Of a stretch of DNA of 64,000 bases, positions 59,108-64,000 are shown piece after piece; the stretch's first letter is position 1, and the number at the start of each line of letters is the position of its first letter. This DNA comes from JAMHWD01 sp035911135 (GTDB lineage: Bacteria; Pseudomonadota; Alphaproteobacteria; Micavibrionales; Micavibrionaceae). The position numbers and the translations under genes were made by a program. The notes under the pieces are model-generated. The model made no database searches. It was not told the DNA's origin and saw only the letters and a list, made by a program, of their open reading frames with translations. The stretch lies in assembly GCA_035911135.1 (NCBI GenBank), contig JAMHWD010000044.1, positions 38,584-102,583 on the forward strand. The letters are read 5' to 3'.

Positions 59108-62100
59108 ATGTGTGCAGCACCGGTAACAAAAGACGATCAGATCCCACCAGCCAACAGCGTTGAAAGTTACACCGGCAGAAAGCGTATCCGCCGTAGCTTT
59201 GGCCGTATTGAAGAAGTGGCCCGCATGCCAAATCTGATCGAGGTGCAAAAGCAATCTTATGAATTGTTCCTGCAGGCCGCGATCTCCCCTGAAAACCGCC
59301 TCCAGCAGGGTCTGGAAGAAGTATTCTCCTCCGTATTCCCGATCAAGGATTTTGGCGACAAGGCCGAGATCGACTTCGTGAAATACGAACTCGAAGAGCC
59401 GAAATATGACACGGATGAGTGCCAGCAGCGCGGTATGACCTACGCCGCGCCTTTGCGCGTGACGCTTCGCCTGTCCGTATTTGATGTTGATGAGGCTACG
59501 GGCCTGCGCTCGATCCGCGATATCAAGGAACAGGATGTCTATATGGTGGACATGCCGCTGATGACATCGAACGGTACGTTCATTGTCAACGGCACAGAGC
59601 GTGTCATCGTATCGCAGATGCACCGTTCACCAGGCGTGTTCTTTGATCATGACGGCGGCAAGACGCATGCTTCGGGTAAGTATCTCTTTGCGGCCCGCGT
59701 CATTCCATATCGCGGTTCATGGCTCGATTTTGAATTTGACGCCAAGGATCACATGTATGTCCGTATCGACCGCCGCCGCAAATTGCCGGTGACGACGATG
59801 CTGCGCGCGCTGGATTCTGCCGAGACGGAATCCTACCGCAAGGAATGCATGGAGCAGGATGAGCCGGTTGATCCGTTGCTGGTTCAGGGTATGTCGAATG
59901 AAGAAATTCTTGGCACATTCTATGATGTGATTTCCTACAAGAAGGACAAGAGCGGCTGGAAGATGCCGTTTAACGCCAAAACATTCCGCGGCGTGAAGCT
60001 GACTTATGATCTGATCGATGCCAAGACCGGCAAGGCGCTGGTCGAGGAAGGCACAAAGATTACCGCCCGCAAGGCCAAGCAACTGGAAGAAGAGGGCCTG
60101 AAAGAGATCCTCGTCCAGAACGAGCAGCTGGTGACGCAATATCTGGCACAGGATATCTTTGACCCGAAAACGGGCCAGGTCATCCTCGAGGCCGGCCATG
60201 AAATCTCGGCTGATGATCTGGAGACATTTGAAGAAATGGGCATCAAGGATGTTCCGGTTCTGGCAATTGACCATTTGAATATCGGCCCTTATGTCCGTAA
60301 CACAATGATGATCGATAAATGCGATACGCGCGAAGAGGCGCTGATCGATATCTACCGCGTCATGCGTCCGGGTGAGCCGCCGACAGTTGAATCGGCTGAT
60401 GCGCTGTTCAACTCGCTCTTCTTCGATGCCGAGCGTTACGACCTCTCGCCGGTAGGCCGCGTGAAAATGAATGGCCGTCTGGATTTGAAAGCCAGCGACC
60501 AGTTCCGCGTTCTGGCGAAATCCGACATTCTGGCGATCCTGAAATACCTGCACGGCCTCAAAGACGGCCGCGGTGAAGTTGACGATATCGATAACCTTGG
60601 TAACCGCCGCGTTCGTTCGGTGGGCGAGCTGATGGAAAACCAGATCCGTATCGGTCTGCTACGTATGGAGCGCGCGATCCGCGAGCGTATGTCCAGCGTT
60701 GATATCGACACTTACATGCCGCACGATCTGATCAACTCCAAGCCTGCCCAGGCGGCTGTGCGTGAGTTCTTCGGTTCCTCGCAGCTGTCCCAGTTCATGG
60801 ACCAGACCAACCCGCTTTCCGAGATTACACATAAGCGCCGTCTTTCGGCTCTTGGTCCGGGCGGTCTGACACGCGAGCGCGCCGGCTTTGAAGTCCGCGA
60901 CGTTCACCCGACCCATTATGGCCGTATCTGCCCGATTGAAACACCGGAAGGTCCGAACATTGGTCTGATCAACTCGCTGGCTACTTTTGCCCGCGTCAAT
61001 CCGTATGGCTTTATTGAATCCCCGTACCGCAAGATCCTGAACGGCAAGGTAACTGATGAGGTTATCTATATGTCCGCGATGGAAGAGGCGAAATACACAA
61101 TCGCTCAGGCTAACTCGGAGCTGGATAAATCCGGCAAGTTCGTCAAGGATCTGGTTTCTTGCCGTAAGGCCGGTGAAAACCTGATGGCCACACCGGACAC
61201 GATTGAATATATCGACGTTTCGCCGAAACAGATCGTATCGGTTGCGGCCTCGCTGATTCCATTCCTGGAAAATGACGATGCTAACCGCGCCCTGATGGGT
61301 TCAAACATGATGCGTCAGGCGGTTCCGTTGCTGAAATCCGATGCGCCGCTGGTCGGCACAGGGATGGAAGCGACCGTGGCTAGAGATTCCGGCGCTGCCG
61401 TTTCGGCAAAGCGCACAGGCGTTGTCACCAAGGTTGATGCCACCCGTATCGTTATTCAGGCGACTGAACGCAAGAAAGCGGATGAGCCTGTGGTTGATAT
61501 CTACAAGCTCTCGAAATTCCAGCGCTCCAACCAGAATACCTGCATCAACCAGAAGCCTCTGGTGAAGGTGGGCGATCTGATTAAGGCGGGCGATATCATT
61601 GCCGATGGTCCATCCACGCAGTTCGGTGAACTGGCGCTGGGCCGTAACGTTCTGGTCGCGTTCATGCCATGGAATGGTTACAACTTTGAAGACTCGATCC
61701 TGCTCTCCGAGCGCATCGTGCGCGATGACGTTTACACTTCGATCCATATCGAAGAATTCGAAGTCATGGCCCGCGATACGAAACTGGGTACGGAAGAAAT
61801 CACACGCGATATCCCGAATGTCGGCGAAGAGGCGCTGAAGCATCTTGACGAGGCCGGTATCGTGCATATCGGCGCGGAAGTCATGCCGGGCGATATTCTG
61901 GTCGGTAAGGTCACACCGAAAGGTGAATCGCCGATGACGCCGGAAGAAAAACTCCTGCGCGCGATCTTTGGCGAAAAAGCCGCCGATGTGAAGGATACAT
62001 CGCTGCGTCTGCCGCCGGGTGTTGCCGGTACGATTGTTGAGGTTCGCGTGTTTAACCGCCGCGGCGTTGACAAAGATGCCCGTGCCCTTTCGATCGAAGC

Positions 62101-63349
62101 GGAAGAAATCGAGCGTCTGGCAAAAGACCGCGACGACGAGCGCCGTATTCTGGAAGATGGTTTCTATGTCCGTCTGCGTGAGCAGCTGATGGGTCAGACT
62201 GTGGCCTCCGCCCATAAAGACACGAAGCTGAAAAAAGATACCAAGCTCAAGGCCGCCGATCTCGATGGCATTGCACGTGGTCTCTGGCGCCAGATCGCCG
62301 TTGAGAACGAAAAAGCCATGGCCGATATCGAAGCCATGTCCAAGACGTTTGATGATGCGGTTGATAACGTCAAGCAGCGTTTTGAAAACAAGGTTGAGAA
62401 GCTTCAGCGCGGTGATGAACTCCCGCCGGGCGTGATGAAGATGGTTAAAGTCTTCGTGGCCGTGAAGCGTAAAATCCAGCCCGGCGATAAGATGGCCGGC
62501 CGCCATGGTAACAAGGGGGTTGTCTCCAAGATCATGCCGCTGGAAGACATGCCATATCTGGAAGATGGCACGCCTGTTGATATCGTGCTGAACCCGCTGG
62601 GCGTTCCATCGCGTATGAACGTGGGTCAGATTCTTGAAACGCATCTGGGCTGGGCTTCGGCTTCGCTGGGCCGCCAGATCGGCGAGCTGATCGATTCCTT
62701 CGCGGATCGCAAGGCGCCAAGCGACAAAGACAAGAAAGCCCTGCATGACAAGCTCAAAGTCGTTTACGGCGAGCGCGAGTACAAAGACAAGGTCACGAAG
62801 CTGGATGATGTTCAGCTGGTGGAAATGTCCGAGAACCTGCGCGGCGGCGTGCCGATGGCAACGCCTGTCTTTGACGGCGCGGATGAGAAGGAAGTCACTG
62901 AACTTCTGGAGAAAGCCGGCCTCAACAAATCAGGTCAGGTTCGCCTGATTGACGGCCGTACCGGTGATTTCTTCCACCGCCCGGTGACTGTGGGCTGCAT
63001 GTACATGCTGAAACTCCACCACCTGGTTGATGACAAGATCCACGCCCGTTCGATCGGTCCGTACTCGCTCGTCACGCAGCAGCCTCTGGGCGGTAAGGCC
63101 CAGTTCGGCGGACAGCGCTTCGGGGAGATGGAAGTCTGGGCGCTGCAGGCATATGGCGCGGCGTTCACGCTGCAGGAAATGCTGACCGTCAAGTCTGACG
63201 ACGTTGCCGGACGTTCGAAAGTCTATGAAGCGATTGTTCGCGGCGAAGACAATTTCGAAATCGGTATCCCTGAATCGTTCAACGTCCTTGTGAAAGAATT
63301 GCGTTCGCTGGGCCTGAACATTGATCTTAAACAAACAGCTGGCCAGTAA
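59108..63349 (+). CDS. rpoB: DNA-directed RNA polymerase subunit beta
   Basis: 1413 residues from the ATG at 59108 (AGGG 10 bp upstream); slightly longer than the usual alphaproteobacterial 1,370-1,390. The rifampicin region reads SSQLSQFMDQTNPLSE and THKRRLSALGPGGL, all wild-type for rifampicin sensitivity. IETPEGPNIGLINSL, NYEDSI-like YNFEDSILLSER, and the C-terminal GGQRFGEMEVWALQAYGA are present. Contains lineage insertions rich in Lys/Glu around residues 290-420. Confidence 0.98.
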   Translation: MCAAPVTKDDQIPPANSVESYTGRKRIRRSFGRIEEVARMPNLIEVQKQSYELFLQAAISPENRLQQGLEEVFSSVFPIKDFGDKAEIDFVKYELEEPKYDTDECQQRGMTYAAPLRVTLRLSVFDVDEATGLRSIRDIKEQDVYMVDMPLMTSNGTFIVNGTERVIVSQMHRSPGVFFDHDGGKTHASGKYLFAARVIPYRGSWLDFEFDAKDHMYVRIDRRRKLPVTTMLRALDSAETESYRKECMEQDEPVDPLLVQGMSNEEILGTFYDVISYKKDKSGWKMPFNAKTFRGVKLTYDLIDAKTGKALVEEGTKITARKAKQLEEEGLKEILVQNEQLVTQYLAQDIFDPKTGQVILEAGHEISADDLETFEEMGIKDVPVLAIDHLNIGPYVRNTMMIDKCDTREEALIDIYRVMRPGEPPTVESADALFNSLFFDAERYDLSPVGRVKMNGRLDLKASDQFRVLAKSDILAILKYLHGLKDGRGEVDDIDNLGNRRVRSVGELMENQIRIGLLRMERAIRERMSSVDIDTYMPHDLINSKPAQAAVREFFGSSQLSQFMDQTNPLSEITHKRRLSALGPGGLTRERAGFEVRDVHPTHYGRICPIETPEGPNIGLINSLATFARVNPYGFIESPYRKILNGKVTDEVIYMSAMEEAKYTIAQANSELDKSGKFVKDLVSCRKAGENLMATPDTIEYIDVSPKQIVSVAASLIPFLENDDANRALMGSNMMRQAVPLLKSDAPLVGTGMEATVARDSGAAVSAKRTGVVTKVDATRIVIQATERKKADEPVVDIYKLSKFQRSNQNTCINQKPLVKVGDLIKAGDIIADGPSTQFGELALGRNVLVAFMPWNGYNFEDSILLSERIVRDDVYTSIHIEEFEVMARDTKLGTEEITRDIPNVGEEALKHLDEAGIVHIGAEVMPGDILVGKVTPKGESPMTPEEKLLRAIFGEKAADVKDTSLRLPPGVAGTIVEVRVFNRRGVDKDARALSIEAEEIERLAKDRDDERRILEDGFYVRLREQLMGQTVASAHKDTKLKKDTKLKAADLDGIARGLWRQIAVENEKAMADIEAMSKTFDDAVDNVKQRFENKVEKLQRGDELPPGVMKMVKVFVAVKRKIQPGDKMAGRHGNKGVVSKIMPLEDMPYLEDGTPVDIVLNPLGVPSRMNVGQILETHLGWASASLGRQIGELIDSFADRKAPSDKDKKALHDKLKVVYGEREYKDKVTKLDDVQLVEMSENLRGGVPMATPVFDGADEKEVTELLEKAGLNKSGQVRLIDGRTGDFFHRPVTVGCMYMLKLHHLVDDKIHARSIGPYSLVTQQPLGGKAQFGGQRFGEMEVWALQAYGAAFTLQEMLTVKSDDVAGRSKVYEAIVRGEDNFEIGIPESFNVLVKELRSLGLNIDLKQTAGQ

Positions 63350-63370
63350 TAGAAAGAGCGGAGAAACATT

Positions 63371-64000
63371 ATGAATGAAGTCATGAACCTCTTCGGTCAA
63401 GTCGGCGCAACGCAGGGCTTTGACCAGATCCGCATCTCGATCGCCAGCCCCGACCAGATCAATTCCTGGTCGTTCGGCGAGATCAAGAAGCCTGAAACCA
63501 TCAACTACCGCACGTTCAAGCCGGAAAAAGACGGCCTGTTCTGCGCGCGCATCTTTGGCCCCGTGAAGGATTACGAATGCCTTTGCGGCAAGTACAAGCG
63601 CATGAAGTACAAAGGCATCATCTGCGAGAAGTGCGGCGTTGAAGTCACGCTCTCGAAGGTGCGCCGCGACCGCATGGGCCATATCGCCCTTGCTGCGCCT
63701 GTCGCCCACATCTGGTTCCTGAAGTCGCTGCCCTGCCGCATCGGCCTCATGATGGATATGACGCTGAAGGATCTTGAAAAGGTCCTGTACTTTGAATCGT
63801 TCATCGTCATCGATCCTTTGATGACCCCGTTGAAGCCGCTGCAACTGCTGACCGAAGAAGAATATTCGGATGCGCAGGACAAGTACGGCGAAGACGCGTT
63901 CAAGGCAGGCATCGGCGCTGAAGCCCTGAAAGAGCTTCTCTCGGCTGTTGACCTCGAAGGCGAGAAAAAGAAACTCGAAGAAGAGCTGCTGACCGCAGGT
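63371..64000 (+). CDS. rpoC: DNA-directed RNA polymerase subunit beta' (partial)
   Basis: The first 210 codons, cut by the right window edge. FDQIRISIASPDQI, SFGEIKKPETINYRTFKPE and FCARIFGPVKDYECLCGKYK with the N-terminal zinc-binding Cys (CLC ... CEKC) are typical. It follows rpoB by 21 bp and is co-transcribed with it. Confidence 0.97.
   Translation, partial: MNEVMNLFGQVGATQGFDQIRISIASPDQINSWSFGEIKKPETINYRTFKPEKDGLFCARIFGPVKDYECLCGKYKRMKYKGIICEKCGVEVTLSKVRRDRMGHIALAAPVAHIWFLKSLPCRIGLMMDMTLKDLEKVLYFESFIVIDPLMTPLKPLQLLTEEEYSDAQDKYGEDAFKAGIGAEALKELLSAVDLEGEKKKLEEELLTAG

Noticed and set aside
61301..62746. Open frame of 481 codons on the minus strand across rpoB
   Set aside because: Antisense shadow of rpoB codon bias; no ribosome binding site and no recognisable fold.

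Overview
The window looks like a chromosomal segment of an alphaproteobacterium, by eye moderately GC-rich. The evidence is a phasin, separate ClpS and ClpA, a glycine cleavage P-protein split into two subunits, a Fur/Zur-family regulator with alphaproteobacterial-type operators, a BTLCP transglutaminase-like peptidase, and a secE-nusG-rplKAJL-rpoBC cluster at the right end. A free-living, Gram-negative bacterium with LPS is implied by hldE, FadL-type porin, lipoproteins and a gtr-like envelope-sugar cluster. The exact order is not provable from the sequence. No tRNA, rRNA, CRISPR array, integrase or transposase was recognised.

Layout. 1-9.1 kb: a truncated receiver-deaminase fusion, a pseudopilin-like protein, an FAD amine oxidase, clpA, a nucleoside hydrolase, a frameshifted secreted protein, a His-rich DUF305 protein, clpS, an unknown protein and a phasin. 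9.2-20.3 kb: a D,D-carboxypeptidase with SPOR domain, a second pseudopilin-like paralogue, two lipoproteins and a small protein behind a Fur-box promoter, hldE, an MshEN-BTLCP fusion, an unknown protein, an acyltransferase, pyruvate kinase and a P-loop protein. 20.3-28.2 kb: nrdA and nrdB, each behind a pair of NrdR boxes 31 bp apart, flanking MAPEG, msrB, a histidine phosphatase, an MFS exporter, a zur-like gene and a divergent gene pair with two Zur-like boxes. 28.2-35.4 kb: an envelope glycosylation locus with two tandem polytopic paralogues divergent from gtrB, a methyltransferase, gtrA and two sugar-nucleotide epimerase/dehydratase genes. 35.4-42.8 kb: threonine dehydratase, phoH, ohr, a coiled-coil secreted protein, an SCP2 protein, a FadL porin and an SCO1 protein. 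42.8-45.1 kb: a TPP riboswitch, a CHMI-like isomerase gene and thiC. 45.1-46.8 kb: an accessory island, where an AT-rich phage-abortive-infection gene is framed by inverted repeat modules. 47.3-48.8 kb: a His-rich CaCA exchanger behind a Zur-like box. 48.9-53.7 kb: gcvT-gcvH-gcvPA-gcvPB, with an antisense 44-codon gene inside. 53.8-64 kb: a TerD protein and the transcription/ribosome cluster, ending inside rpoC.

Most interesting: an intramolecular combination of a c-di-GMP-receptor-like MshEN domain with a LapG-like peptidase; a candidate zinc regulon containing a histidine-rich CaCA exchanger; a CHMI-family gene whose ribosome binding site lies in the P1 stem of a TPP riboswitch with an unusually elaborated P3; the repeat-framed Abi gene; and a complete small transcription unit hidden between gcvPA and gcvPB. 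Operator and domain claims come from reading the sequence by eye; no alignment, HMM or folding program was run.
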